Source: Erythroxylum novogranatense
Taxonomy: Eukaryota > Streptophyta > Magnoliopsida > Malpighiales > Erythroxylaceae
Length of the DNA stretch: 64,000 nucleotides
Assembly: GCA_029891385.1 (NCBI GenBank)
Contig: CM057230.1
Location: forward strand, 38,845,858 to 38,909,857
Direction of reading: 5' to 3'
Shown here piece after piece: positions 24,570-36,967 of this stretch. Under the pieces are notes generated by a model. The model did not search any database. It had not been told where the DNA came from and saw only the letters and a program-made list of their open reading frames with translations. Every line of letters begins with the position of its first letter. Positions within the stretch are counted from its first letter, which is position 1. The translations under genes and the position numbers were made by a program.

Positions 24570-26200
24570 TGTTGGAGTTATGTAAATATAGTGCCCTGGA
24601 AAGCAAGTGTATTTACATGTAACTTTATCTTCTTGATTCTGCTTTGTAATAAAATATTTATTATTAATAAAACAAAAGAGTTTGGTTTTATCTGTATAAG
24701 CATTATATATCGGTCATAAGGTACCAAGATTCTTTTGTAAGTAATATATATATATATACATAGAGATGTATGGGAAACATGTATATTATTATAATCAATT
24801 AATTGATTCACAGTTGAATAATCAAGTTGGTCGCTTGATTATGGTTTAGATCATAGTGTTGCGATTTATCTCCATATAAGTAAAGGAGTTTACTTCAAGG
24901 AATGATGAGTTTCATATCATGATAGTAGTTGATTATCGATAATGGCACTATTAAATGAATCTGGAATCAAGTATGTTTTCAAGAATAAAGTAGGTCGTTA
25001 CTTTAATCTTAAGACATACAACTTAAGCATTTGCTTATTATGAACCATAATCTTGATGAGTGGTGAACTCATATATGTTTCATTATAATTCTTGATATGA
25101 TCGGAATGGATTTTACAGAGTATTAATCCGATTTCGCATGTTGAAATTATTAATTGAAACATGTATCGTGAACATTCACTCAAATAAAGAGTTTATAGTG
25201 TTATTATCTCTTCTAGATGTTTTAAGGAGATTTGGTGATTAAACTGGTGCCAATAGTTTGATGGACTAGCTACCCATCAAGTCTTAACACTGAGATGAGA
25301 TCTTATGTGTTAATCACCATATAAAGTAAAATGAGAGATCTAGAAGGAAAAACCAACATAAGGGCAAAACGGTAATTTTACCCTTTGTTGTGCGGATGAC
25401 TATAATAAGGTTCTAAATAGGGTTTGCAATTGGACATATTCTTATAATATTCAATAATTCAAGAGTTCAACTAATTGTCTTTAGTGGAATGACATTTAGT
25501 TAATAAGCTAGAATTAATTCCAATGAGATTGAATTAATTCTGGGCTTATTGGAGCTTGAATTATCAAAGTCCAATAAGATTCCTCACTTGGCTTTAAGGA
25601 AGGTTATCATGCTAAGTAAGAAATATAAATGGAGGTTAATTAAAAGCTCATAATTGAATCTTGGGCTTGGTCTAATTAAAGAAGCCCAAATGTACATTTA
25701 GTAATGGGCTTGGTTTTTGGTTTAATGTAATTAATTAGATTAATTATATTAAAACAATTTTTTTAAGAAGAAAATAGCAATTTCGGTTATTCCTAGGTTA
25801 AATGTGTAACAACACATTTGACATTAAAATGCTAAATAAAGATGGTCTCTATTATGGTTAATCATCATTAAATGGAGTTATGAACTTACCATTAAATGGT
25901 TTAATGGTTGTCTTTTAATGTTGGCTTGTGACCTATTTGCATTCATTAGATTAAAGATGAAAGATGTATATTAGATGGATCATCTTCCTTCTTTCTTCTT
26001 GGCAAAACCGAAATTGGGTATTGAATTTTAGGTTATGGTCTTTTCAAATAGCCATCATAAAGATAAATGAAGATAATCTCATTTATTGGTTATTTTATAA
26101 GTGATTAATGAAGGAAGTGATGCATTTGATGCCTCTCTCTCCTTCCATCCATGCATATACGAAATTGGTAGGCAAGAAAGAGTTCTTGCATGTTCTTTAC

Positions 26201-27183
26201 TGAAGTGAATCACACGTTAATACAGCACTTAAAAAACACAATAGAATGCACGAGAAGGGGGGGTTGAATTGTGTATTCCCCTTTTTGAATATCTTTTAGA
26301 ATTACTTGTTAGAATTAAGATTCTTTACATAATTCTTATTAATCCTGATTGATCAAACTTTTCAATGCTAAGTATATGAATAGTAAATAAAGATCAACTT
26401 TGAAACTAAAAGTGAGATAGAGAGTGAGAGTAGTAGACACGCAGATTTATCCTGGTTCACCCCAAACCGTGGGCTACGTCCAGTCCTCGAGTTTCTTCCG
26501 AGATTTCACTATCTCTTCAAACGTTCTGAGATTCTTTCACGAGCCTCTTCAGGTCTCTACAACCAGTATTCTTTCACACTTAGCCTCTGCAGGCTATCTG
26601 TACAACTTTTCTTTTCAGAAAATATTTGAACACTCTGTTACAGAAGGATAGCGTTCAGCTAATTTGCACTTAATCACTTTTTCGCTTTTTTAATTTTCTC
26701 AAAACAAGAAGCACTTCAGATTTTCGACTTGACTTGTATTTATAGCCTTCGTCTCTAATCGCTTCTTGATTCTTGAATCTTGAATCTTTAAAAAAGCAGT
26801 TAATCGGTTGAGTTACGAACTAACTCGAACTGACTCTTGCGTCTGCGTCTGCGTCTGCTATTGTCTTGCGTCATCTGCGTCTGTGTTGACTTTTTACTTT
26901 GACAAACTTCGTTTGTGTTTTGATTTAATACGTAATGCGCTCAGATCGACTTTTTCAACTTAGTCGTGTGTCAACTTGCCTCAGATACGTCATCTTGATA
27001 CATCTCCAAATTCGCCTCAGATACGTCATCTCGCTCATCTCCGAATTAAATCAGATACGCCATCTTTGTACATCTCTCAATTGCTCAGATATCGTCTGGA
27101 TTGTTTTGTTTTTCTTGTATTTGATCTCACTATGTTTGTTATACATCAAAATCATTTTTATGTAAAGTCATTTTGACTTAACA
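26201..27183 (-). repeat. 3' LTR of the Copia element
   Basis: Plus-strand ends TGAAGTGAATCACACG and TTTTGACTTAACA; about 980 bp. It contains GTCTGC repeats near 26838-26880 and duplicated CAGATACGTCATCT blocks near 26980-27065. It aligns along its length with 34044-34994 with many small indels. Confidence 0.9.
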
Positions 27184-27199
27184 ATCTCCCCCTTTTTTA
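27184..27199 (-). other. Polypurine tract of the Copia element
   Basis: Plus-strand ATCTCCCCCTTTTTT, i.e. AAAAAAGGGGGAGAT on the element strand, directly next to the 3' LTR. Confidence 0.85.
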
Positions 27200-29740
27200 A
27201 TATAACAAATTACATACAAGAAAAGAAAACTTATCTTCTTCATGTCTTAAATCATTGTGGTCACACCTTCTTCATTTGAACATCCTCTCCTCTTCCGATT
27301 ATTTTCTTCTTTTCCCGCTCTCCCTATTTGTTATAATCAAAATGATTGTCGATTCGGTTCTTCAGCGATTCGCTATCATCTTCTTTAGATCATTCACCGT
27401 CTCCTTCATGTCATTGAGTTCACCACGTAATCATCGACTTCATCGACGAAGAGGCTTGATCGCTTCTGGCGATGGAGGGCGAAAGGAATTGTAGTAGTAT
27501 AGGCATCAAAGGATGGAGTGTAGTCTTCATTAATCTCAAAAGTCGGTGGACGAATGAATGTTGCGACTTCAGGAAGATTTAGATCAAAAGGAACCGGCAA
27601 GATCAACAAATGCCTTCCTTGCAGGATAGGGCATGTTCTTCGATAGGCGATGTATTAGACAAAGGGCTAATACAAAGAACTGTCTCGAACAAGGAACTCG
27701 AAGAATGTTCTGTTTTATACTTCCCCCTCTTGGGACGGTCTTCCGCACGACGATTTGTATGGCTGCGGCTCGCTTGATCTCGGGTCTTGTGCAGGAATGC
27801 ATGCTTCATCAATTTTTCGCACTTCTTCGCAATCGATCGTGGAAAGATCATCATCAACATTATCTTCGTGAAATAATTTTGACTTTCCTTTGTAAAATCT
27901 TTTGGACACCTTGGTTGAATATCCGAACAACCTTTATCTCGTGTTCTCTCGTGATTGGGAACATAGTACGACAAGCGAGGGGACGTCTTGAGGGATATGG
28001 CAAATGATCAGTAAGCCTCAAGGTATCGTAAAAGACTTCTCTTTTCATTTAGTAACAGCCACGTGATACCATTAATCAACATAGGTTGCACAGAGCTACT
28101 ATTTTCTTCACTGGTTCAACACCGATTATAATAGCATTGCTCAGATTGGTAATAACTTCTACCAATTTTGATTTCCAGCCTATATTTCCTCAAGAACTTC
28201 TGGTAGTTATATACATTCAGACTTGGTTCATCATCAGCCAAATCTGGTATTGCAGTTGCTTCTGGTTGTGTTCCCTTAGAAGTCTCCTGAACCGGCCATT
28301 CTTCTGCTGGTTCCTCCTTTATAATGCCAGGTGTCTCATGAACCGTGCTTTCATCCTTGGTTCTTCTTGTTGAGCACTAGAATTTCTTGAATCGCATAAT
28401 GCTCGGTTTTGTTTCAATTTGAGCGAAGTCGTTAGATCTCTTTTGTAGACTAACGTCCTCAGCGATTGAGATGCTCTTCTTTTGACTAACCTTCTTAGTC
28501 TTTTTTACGCTTGATTAGTTTTGCTGATTTCTTCACGGAGATTTTCCTTTAACAGATGTTGCTTTTCTCTTCCTCTCAGTCTCTTTAGATCTTCTGGCCG
28601 TATCCTCTTCCAGAATAGAGACTAAGGATCTTGTGGCTTTGGCTGCACAAGATTTAGAAGTTTCTTCTCGCCTTTGTTCTCTGACAATCTTCTCTTCCTG
28701 TTGCCTCGAGTCCCGATTCTTGGAGATCTCTTGGCTTTCTTCACAACTTCTCTCAAGAGACTTTCTCCTTGTCTCTTTGGCGACTTTGCTTTGCCCTCCG
28801 AGATTGACTTTCTGCTGACAAGAGGACTTGCCATTTTCATGAGAGGTCTCTAGCACTCTCCTTAATTCTAAAGTAGGCGATTTGATACTTACAGGCGATT
28901 GAGAACTTGAGACAGGAGTCTTCTTCAATATACGCTCCCCCTCAGTTCTTGGTTTCTTTGAAGAACCGGCGTGATCTTTTTCATCGTATTCGAGACCCAT
29001 TCGCGAATAGTATGAGCATCAATCTTGCTTCTTCTTTGGAGCAGTTCGCCTAATACCTTCGTGCATTTAATATTGGATTCCATAAAGATCCTTGTCAAAA
29101 TCATACCATAAGGATAACTGGAAGTTTCCTTTAACCCTTAACCATATAGTGAAAGATTAAGAAGGGTAGATCTATAGGATTTGATTGAGAAGAAAGAATG
29201 ACATTGTTTGTCTAAAGTAGTCACCAAATGCCTTGAACCAACTCTAGGAAGAATGCAATTGAGCAGATTGCATGCGTAACCCTAGCCTTTGGAATCGATT
29301 TGATGTCTTCCTTTCTATTGAATCATTTGTGCCATAGAGCTGCCTCTTGACATCTTCTTCTTTCATTCCAACTGAGGACATCCATCCGACCTTGGTAGAC
29401 AGTTTTTCACCAACGGATGGGCAATCAGTTACTTTCCTTATCAAATCCTTTGTGACAATAACTGATATTCTATCCACAGAGGATACAATAGTGTCTTCTA
29501 TCAGACGAGCGTTCTTCCAGAACTCATATACCTCATTTATATAGACAAGTTCTTGTATCTAAAAGAAGTTCTTCCAGCCAGCTCTTATAATCTCAGGTTC
29601 TACATCCATGTCGTCACCCCTTAGTGATTCAAAGTTCACAAGTCTTTCCATAAATCATTGCTGCTTCCATTGTATAGAGCGAAAGATTATCTTCTGGAAA
29701 ACTTTTGAGTGAGAAGATTTTGAGAGAATTGGTAAAGTAG
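27200..29740 (-). pseudogene. Extra 3' ORF (env-like region) of the SIRE-type element
   Basis: The upstream part on the minus strand (from about 29690 to 29244) reads RISVIVTKDLIRKVTDCPSV and VGWMSSVGMKEEDVKRQLYG. The central part 29000-28533 is a 155-residue, Lys/Arg/Glu/Ser-rich low-complexity stretch (for example RKSLERSCEESQEISKNRDS). The end near 27609-27406 has LNLPEVATFIRPPTFEINED. This third ORF is known from SIRE-type Copia elements and called env-like, but its role is not established. Frameshifts occur between blocks. I see no convincing membrane segment. Confidence 0.6.
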
Positions 29741-29999
29741 AAATGAACCGACAGGAGATGATGAAAAGACTGCTATAATATCATCTTCAGTCTACTTATA
29801 GGGTTATGGACTGATGGATTCTCGAATCATTAAGAACCTCGAGTTTATCGATATTTCCTCCAAAATCTTCCTTGTGAGAAAAGTTACCAGTTGTAACTCA
29901 CTGTGTATAACGCCGTTAGTTTCTCACGTTATTTTAGCCTAACTGCTCATTTAGCATCACCATATTGAGATTGTGTCTTATCTTTTGAAAACGTTCTTC

Positions 30000-30820
30000 A
30001 CTCGGTGGTTTAGTGAAGATGTCCGCCCATTGAAGCTCTGTTTCAACGAACTTAGAAGCACCACCTTTCTAAGCGTAGTCTCTCGTGAAATGATGTCCGA
30101 CTTCTATATGTTTTACTCGAATGTGAATTGGATTCTTTGACGGGTTTATTGCCTTGGTGTTGTCGCAATAAATTGGAATCTCCTCCTCCTTAATGAATAG
30201 TCTTCAGTCGATACTTGATCCACAAAGATCGTGAACAAAGAATTCGGCGGACATGTATTACCTTTTGGTTGATAGAGCAATTGAGCTTTGTCTCTTGCTT
30301 GACCAGAGACTAGATTTCCTCCAAGAAAGTGACATCCTCCACTTGTGCTCTTTCTTTCGATTCTATCTCGGCATAGTCCGCATCACGAGATCCGATTAAC
30401 TGAAATCTTTACCTTTCTCAAACATTAAGCAAAGATCGGTAGTACTGCGAGATATCTCAAAATTCTTTTAACGGCGAAGAAATGAGACTCTCTAGGATCG
30501 GCTTGAAATCTTGCACACAAGCATACACTAAACAGAATATCAGTCTACTTGTTGTAAGATACAATAAAGAACCGATCATCCTCTATATAGGGTTTGATCC
30601 ACCTTCTTACCAAGTTCGTCTTTCGACAAAAGGTTTGAAGGATGCATCTGAGTTGCCATTGGCTTCACATTATTCATGTCAAACTTATTCAAGAACTTTT
30701 TCACATACCTGGCGATGAATGAAGATCTTCTCTTTAGTGCGCTTAACTTGCAACCCAAGAAAGAACTTTAATTCACCCATCATACTCATTTCAAATTCTC
30801 TTTCATTAGTCTCTCAAACT
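30000..30820 (-). pseudogene. Copia RNase H region (degenerate)
   Basis: Minus-strand 30758-30576 reads FIARYVKKFLNKFDMNNVKP and LLSKDELGKKVDQTLYRG, the standard Copia segment between reverse transcriptase and RNase H. Downstream to about 30000 broken frames hold further RNase H text (for example words for LVS(G)QARD and SAEAEF-like positions). It would digest the RNA strand of the hybrid. Confidence 0.7.
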
Positions 30821-32077
30821 TTAAACACAACTCTTCCGTAGTAGTACCAAAGATAATATCATCAACGTAGATCGCATTAAGATAAAATCATTTCGAAAAC
30901 TCTTTCTAAAGAGCGTCTTATCAACTTGACCTCTGCTGAAATCATTTTCTATTAAGAAGGTACTCAGACGATCATACCAAGCTCTAGGGCTTGCTTTGGG
31001 TCGATATAAGGCTTTGTGAAGTCTATAGACATAATCTGGATTTTTAACATCTTCAAAGCCAGGAGGTTGTTTCACATAGACTTCTTCGTCTATAAAGCCA
31101 TTCAGAAATGCACTCTTAACATCCATCTGAAACAACTTTATATTGTGACAAATTGCATATGCCAACAAAATCCTTATAGCTTCAAGTCTCGCTACTGGAG
31201 CATATGTTTCGTTGTAGTCTATTCCTTCTTGCTGATTGTAACCTTGTGCTACTAATCTGACCTTGTTACGACTCACTCTTCCTGATTCGTCTAACTTATT
31301 CTTGAAAACCCATCTTGTTCCTATAATAGATTTCTTAGGAGGTTTTGGAACTAAGGACCAGACGTTATTCCTTGTGAATTGGTTCAGTTCTTCTTGCATG
31401 GCTAACACCCAAGCTTCGTCTTGAAGAGCTTCCTCAACCTTCTTAGGTTCTACTTCAGAGATAAAAGCTACATTAGCTTCTCGTCTGAATCTGGACCTTG
31501 TCCTAACTCCGTCTGAGGTCTCATCGATAATTAACTCTTCTGGATGAGAACTTTTATACTTCCAATCTCGTCTTAGTTCTATAGTTTCTGGAATATCTTC
31601 AATCTTATTCTCATGAGTGTCTGATGAGGGAGTTTCTGAGGCATCATCTAGGTTCTTTGAAGGACCTTCAATCTCCATGTCATCTTCCTTATGGGTTTGA
31701 GAACTATCATCAAATTTGACATGGATCGTCTCTTCAACAGTCTTTGAAGTCAGGTTGTAAACTTGAAATGCCTTAGACGATAATGAGTAACCTAGAAATA
31801 TTCCTGGATAGGTCTTTGAATCGAATTTATCCAACAACTCTCTCGTATTCAGAATGGAACATTTGCACCCGAATGGATGAAAGTAGGATATACTTGGTCT
31901 TCTTCCATTCCATAACTCGTAAGGAGTTTTCTTCAACATAGGTCGCAACAAGATCCTATTCTGAATATAGCATCTTGTATTCACGCTTACGCTTGAAATA
32001 CTTAGGAAGATTAGTCTCACATAGCATAGTCCTTGCCATCTCTTGAATCGTCCTATTCTTTCTCTCAACAACTCCAT
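30821..32077 (-). pseudogene. Copia integrase C-terminus and reverse transcriptase
   Basis: An open stretch of 418 codons. Residues about 45-95 hold the integrase tail (TPYELWNGRRPSISYFHPFG, FLGYSLSSKAFQVYN). From about residue 210 comes Copia reverse transcriptase: WVLAMQEELNQFTRNNVW, GTRWVFKNKLDESG, LVAQGYNQQEGIDYNETYAP, FQMDVKSAFLNG and VYRLHKALYRPKASPRAWYD. The catalytic box is reached only after a frameshift: near 30860-30890 the other frame reads IYVDDIIFGTT. The last residues of the open frame are therefore not native. It would copy element RNA to DNA. Confidence 0.85.
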
Positions 32078-32480
32078 TCATTGTGGAGTTCTAGGGCGAA
32101 GTTGTGGGAAATTCTATTCTCCTCACGAGAAAACTCTAAACTTCTCATTCTCAAATTCTCCGTCATGATCACTCCTGATACTAGCTATAGACATTCCTTT
32201 TTCATTCTGTAACTTTCTATTTTCCCGTTTCCAATGATTTTGCCCTGCTGGTTGTCTCTGAAAGTTACTGATCCTCCCTTCTTATACTGAAGGTCTAGGA
32301 ACATAGACCTTCTTCCCGTCATGTGTCGCGAGCATCCACTGTCTAAATACCAATGGTGCTTGCCGTATCTTCCAAGGAAGGATATCTGCAGGAGAAACTA
32401 TTTTATTTCTTGGTACCCAAATTTTCTTGGGTCCTTTATGGTTAGTAGTATGCACATGATATGATCTTTGATGCATATTA
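32078..32480 (-). pseudogene. Copia protease and internally deleted integrase
   Basis: The minus strand near 32370-32290 reads HHWYLDSGCSRHMTG, the protease active site with DSG, preceded by GPKKIWVPRNK. About 90 bp later the text jumps to SIRSDHDGEFENEKF, near the second catalytic Asp of the integrase core. The GAG-pre zinc-binding part and first half of the core, including the first catalytic Asp, are missing. Confidence 0.75.
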
Positions 32481-34040
32481 CTCGGACGTTGATTAAAATA
32501 TGTTATCGTATTTCTTCCTTTTGAGAGACAAATTTATTACGAGACCGAGTATTGTTTCCGAAGAAACCCTAATCCAAATCTTATCACTAGGATGTCTACA
32601 TTTTCCTAGCATATCATTCATTTTCTTTGTACTCTCTGTGAAAGTAACTAGATCGGTGATAGATTCTTGATCCTCGGTTTGAGTTGATTAATCTCATCGA
32701 TCATCTACAAGTTTCCTTTTAACTTCTAACTCCTTTTAAGCAAATATTTTCTCTCTATTTTCTCAATATTTCTAATATTCTCAGCATACTTTTCTTCAAC
32801 GGCTTGTCTTGTTTGAGAATAGCATGAGAATCTTCTAATGATTCTAAATATGCATCATGCAAATTTTAGTAGTCGATTTTACCTCCTCATCACTATCTTC
32901 CTCGGCCATTAGGCAAATGTTTGCATGTTACGATGACTCGGAGCCTGTTTCGATTCAGATGAATCTAGGTCCTCCCATGTTGCCATCATGCTTTTCTTGC
33001 CTCTCTACTCTTCTTGGGTTTCTTCGAGAGTAGGGCATTCGGACTTGTAGTGTCCGGCTGATTGCACTCGTAACAAATGATAGAAGACTTTTCTGGCTTA
33101 GCTTCATCTTTTCCATTCTTTCTGAATGTCTGGTTACTTCTGGGCTTCTTCTTCCACATGCGTCTTATCTTTCTGGAAATGAAAGATAATTCGTCATCTT
33201 CATCACTCGATTCGAATATGATTGGCTAGAGTTGTCATCCTTGATTCTTCAATTTTCAATGCTTTTGATGACTTCCTCCTCTCTCGAGTCTTATGATTCT
33301 TTTGTCCACCTTGAAGCTATTGACTTCTCTCGCTTGGGCTTATCTTGACGTTGAGTTCAACTTCATGAATCTTTAAGGATCCCAGCAACTCATCTAGCTT
33401 TAATATGCTCAAGTCTTTGGCTTCTTGCACTGCCGTAACTTTTGGTCTCCATCTCTTAGGAAGACTTCTTAGAATCTTGTGAACGTGATCTTGATTATTG
33501 TATGTCCTTCCAAGAGCTTTCAATCCATTGATAATTGTTTGAAATCTTCCAAACATTTGATCAATAGATTCTTCATCTTCCATCCTGAAAAGTTCATATT
33601 GATGTACAAGAATACTTATCTTGGATTCCTTAACTTGACTTGTGCCTTCATGAGCAATGGACAATGTGTCCCACATTTCTTTTCACGTGTCGCAACCATG
33701 CACTTTGTCGTACTTCGCTTCTACTTAGGGCACACGTTAAGAAAAATTTTGCCTTTGAATTAGCTTGTATTCTTGCTTTACGATCACCGTCCATCCGCTT
33801 CGTGGAATAGAACTACCTTTGTCATCTACAGTATATAGGTCCGTTCTATTACGTCCCAAAGGTCTACATGTGTAGATTCGATGAATAACCGCATCATATC
33901 TTTCCAAGAATGATAGTCTTCTCCATTGAATCTTTGGAGGTCTAGTGATCGAGGCTCCTTCAATGATGTATACATGTGACTCGCCATTATCTTTAATCCA
34001 CACTTCGCCAAAGTGATTCTTGGATACCAAGCTCGATACC
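32481..34040 (-). pseudogene. Copia gag (UBN2 type) with broken zinc knuckle
   Basis: The minus-strand N-terminal part near 33980-33826 reads LDLQRFNGEDYHSWKDMMRL. The core at 33676-33317 reads MWDTLSIAHEGTSQVKESKI, YELFRMEDEESIDQMFGRF and KILRSLPKRWRPKVTAVQEA, the UBN2 gag domain. The CCHC knuckle near 33080-33045 is present (CYECNQP ... HYKSECP) but split by a one-base loss. Gag forms the particle and binds RNA. Confidence 0.8.
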
Positions 34041-34041
34041 A
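34028..34041 (-). other. Primer binding site of the Copia element
   Basis: Element-strand TGGTATCGAGCTTGG beside the 5' LTR; the tRNA-iMet site with one A missing, as at 4292-4302. Confidence 0.7.
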
Positions 34042-34043
34042 AT

Positions 34044-34994
34044 TGAAGTGAATCACACGTTAATACAAAGACTTAAAAACACAATAGAATGCACGAGAAG
34101 GGGGTTGAATTGTGTATTCCCTTTTGAATATCTTTTAGAATTACTTGTTAGAATTAAGATTCTTTCTGTAATTCTTATTAATCTGATTGATCAAACTTTT
34201 CAATGCTAAGTATATGAATAGTAAATAAAGATCAACTTTGAAACTAAAAGTGAGATAGAGTGAGAGTAGTAGACACGCAGATTTATCTGGTTCACCCCAA
34301 ACCGTGGGCTACGTCCCATCCTCGAGTTTCTTCCGAGATTTCACTATCTCTTCAAACGTTCTGATAAGATTCTTTCACGAGCCTCTTCAGTCTCTACAAC
34401 TAGTATTCTTTCACACTTAGCCTCTACAGTTATCTGTACAACTTTTCTTTTCGAAAATATTTGAACACTCTATTATGTATGATAGCGTTCAAATTAATTC
34501 GCACTTAATCACTTTTTTGCTTTTTGTAATTTTTCTCAAAATAGAAAGCACTTCAGTTTTCGACTTCGACTTGTATTTATAGCCTTCGTCTCTAACTGCT
34601 TCTTGATTCTTGAATCTTGAATCTTTAAAGAAACGGTTAATCAGTTGAGTTCTGTAACTAACTCGAACTGACTCTTGCGTCTGTTTCTTTTCTGCGTCTG
34701 CGTCTGCTATTGTCTTGTGTCATCTGCGTCTGTGTTGACTTTTTACTTTGACAAACTTCGTCTGTGTTTTGATTTGTCTGTGTGTGTCTGTATCTGACTT
34801 TTTCAACTTAGTCTGTGTCAACTTCGCCTCAGATACGTCATCTTCGCTCATCTCGAATTCGCCTCAGATACGTCATCTTAAATCCTCCGAATTAAATCAG
34901 ATATCTCGTGATTTGTTTTGTTTTCTTGTATTTGATCTCACTATGTTTGTTATACATCAAAATCATTTTTATGTAAATTCATTTTGACTTAACA
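34044..34994 (-). repeat. 5' LTR of the Copia element
   Basis: It has the same ends as 26201-27183 (TGAAGTGAATCACACG and TTTTGACTTAACA), 951 bp. The difference in length comes from many small indels and from variation in the GTCTGC and CAGATACGTCATCT repeat areas. Confidence 0.9.
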
Positions 34995-36077
34995 TTTACA
35001 CCTTCTCTCCTTTCATGAAAGAGAGAATCGAAAATACCAATTGAAATAGTTTCAATTTTGCTTCTTCTTCTTCTAAGAAAATCTCCTCCAAACATTTCTT
35101 CTCCTTTCCCACCAAAGGATTTTGTTAACCTAATTATCCTTGAAGAACAGGTAGTAAATCTAATTGGTTGAGGATACTACAACAAGGAGAAAGTAGATTG
35201 CTAAAGGAAAAGAGTCAAACGCAAAGGATTTAGATACACGAAGAATGAGAGGATAGCACAGCGAGGATTTAAAGTTGTAGCGAAGGAATCGGTAATACTC
35301 ATGATCTTGTTTATATTTTATTATCCTTATACCATATCATGTATGGATTGGCATGTTGATTTGGATTTGTTGCTTCCGCTGTAAGTAATGATTTATTAAA
35401 AGTTTTGAAATCTACCGTTTTTCCAAACAAAGCATGTTTTCTTTTTCCGATCCAACACTACTTTTGTAGCGCCCCCTTACCGTAGGGTATGCACCGAGAC
35501 GCCCGTAGATCGTTCCGATACATAACCCACGATGAGGGTGCACTACGAACGATCAATTCTATAAACCTCATGGCATCAATATAAATAATTGCAATATCAA
35601 AATTTCTAAAACAAATTTAAAACCAAAATGCTTTCATTTCATAACCTCAAAACAACATTTACCATAATAACAATTTCCACAGTTTACACATATATCTTCA
35701 AAAAGGAACTAAAATGAAAGCCTAAGCTAGGTCATCCTCAAAATCGAACCCAGCTGACCGATCTGTGAGCCATGCTTCCCGAGCCAACGCGCTAACACAG
35801 CAAAAAAGTCGAACCCTTGAGCTAGGAGTCTACTATCGTTGTCCTGAAAAATAATTACAATGTTGGGTGAGTTTGCGAACTCAGCCAGAAACCATCATCG
35901 ATGGTCCACCCAACTCATGCATATACACGTAATTTACGGAAATAACATATATCAGCACTTTCAGAAAATCACATACATTCAATTTTCACATTTATAAGGC
36001 GTTTCGCCTTTCATACGATTCACATTTGATCATTTCATATGAAAATGCATATGTGACACTTTCCGGTTATTACGTTG

Positions 36078-36245
36078 TTGTGACCGTACGCCTGAGCTCA
36101 TTTACGTTGAGCCAGTGGCTCTGAATTTCATTGGGCTTGAAGCCCTAATACGTTGAGTCTAAGCCTCTAAAATCGTTGGGCTTGAGGCCTTGATGCGTTG
36201 AGCTTGAAGCTCTGAAAATACGGTGGCTGCACCGGTCACAACTGT
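36078..36245. repeat. CGTTGAG/GGGCTTGAGGCC short repeats in LTR
   Basis: About six units of 25-30 bp built from CGTTGAGC and GGCTTGA(A/G)GCC, each with a small inverted repeat. It is an expanded form of the zone at 4915-5010. Confidence 0.8.
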
Positions 36246-36967
36246 CAATTATCTGATCATGCCTTTATGCATGAATGCACATGTTCAATTCACAATAATT
36301 GTGTCACAACCTATCACACTATGTCCAATTTTGAATTAAACTAATCAATTTCAATTTTATGCACAATTAACACTTTTATAACAATTCCAAATATTTCGGA
36401 CACCTGTGGTCCGAAATCAATCAAAAGCAAGCACATTGATCCATCCTTAACTCCACATGGAATACGTGTATAAAATGTAACACATACAGGTTGAGAAACC
36501 AACTAGGTTACTCACCTCTGAACTTCCGAGCTACTGCCGGGAAGTCTCACCTACGTCGGACGATCAACGCTCCACTTGAGCCTCTATAACAATCGGAATA
36601 AATCAATATTACTCATTGCACAATTTCTAATATTCAATAATGCATATGCAGCGAATGCAATTAGTACAATACATGTTTATGACATTCCCGATCCCATTCC
36701 CGAATCATCTCAATTCAGCTCTTTCACTCTAATTGATAATAATTCCTAATATCATAATTCAATTTACTAAAATCCACTCCAATTGATAAATCACATTCAC
36801 TAATTAATCGCCATCCGATTTCGTGAATCATAGAATTAAATTTCGAGTTTCCTTCATAACAATTCACAATTCTTAGTCTCTAAATCACAATCAATCAATA
36901 ACCAACTCATTAGGAATTAAACCTCAAAATCATTCATTAAAACAGACAACTTCAATTTCAGGAAACA

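Larger units (their letters stand above)
26201..34994 (-). mobile_element. Full-length SIRE-type Copia element, 8.8 kb
   Basis: Two LTRs (26201-27183 and 34044-34994) enclose, on the minus strand, gag, protease, truncated integrase, reverse transcriptase, RNase H and a long extra 3' region. The target duplication TTTAC is perfect (26196-26200 and 34995-34999). Primer site, polypurine tract and LTR ends are all recognisable. The extra 3' ORF with coiled-coil composition places it in the SIRE/Maximus lineage (established for that group). Coding parts have many one-base indels and integrase is partly deleted, so it is not autonomous. Confidence 0.93.
24570..35457 (+). mobile_element. Solo LTR (about 2.1 kb), split by a later Copia insertion
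   Basis: The left part 24570-26200 starts TGTTGGAG and the right part 35000-35457 ends TTCCGATCCAACA. The outer flanks carry the same 5 bp, CTACT (24565-24569 and 35458-35462). The end with a TTCCGCTG block and CCAACA resembles plant Copia LTRs, so plus orientation is inferred. Removal of the Copia element at 26201-34994 and one TTTAC restores a continuous LTR. No internal coding region belongs to it. Confidence 0.8.

Noticed and set aside
24700..24790. TA-repeat run as a promoter
   Set aside because: A simple TATATA microsatellite inside a solo LTR; no gene downstream.
27603..28048. Several overlapping 60-124 codon frames on both strands
   Set aside because: They fall within the decayed 3' ORF region of the Copia element and match no known protein in any frame.
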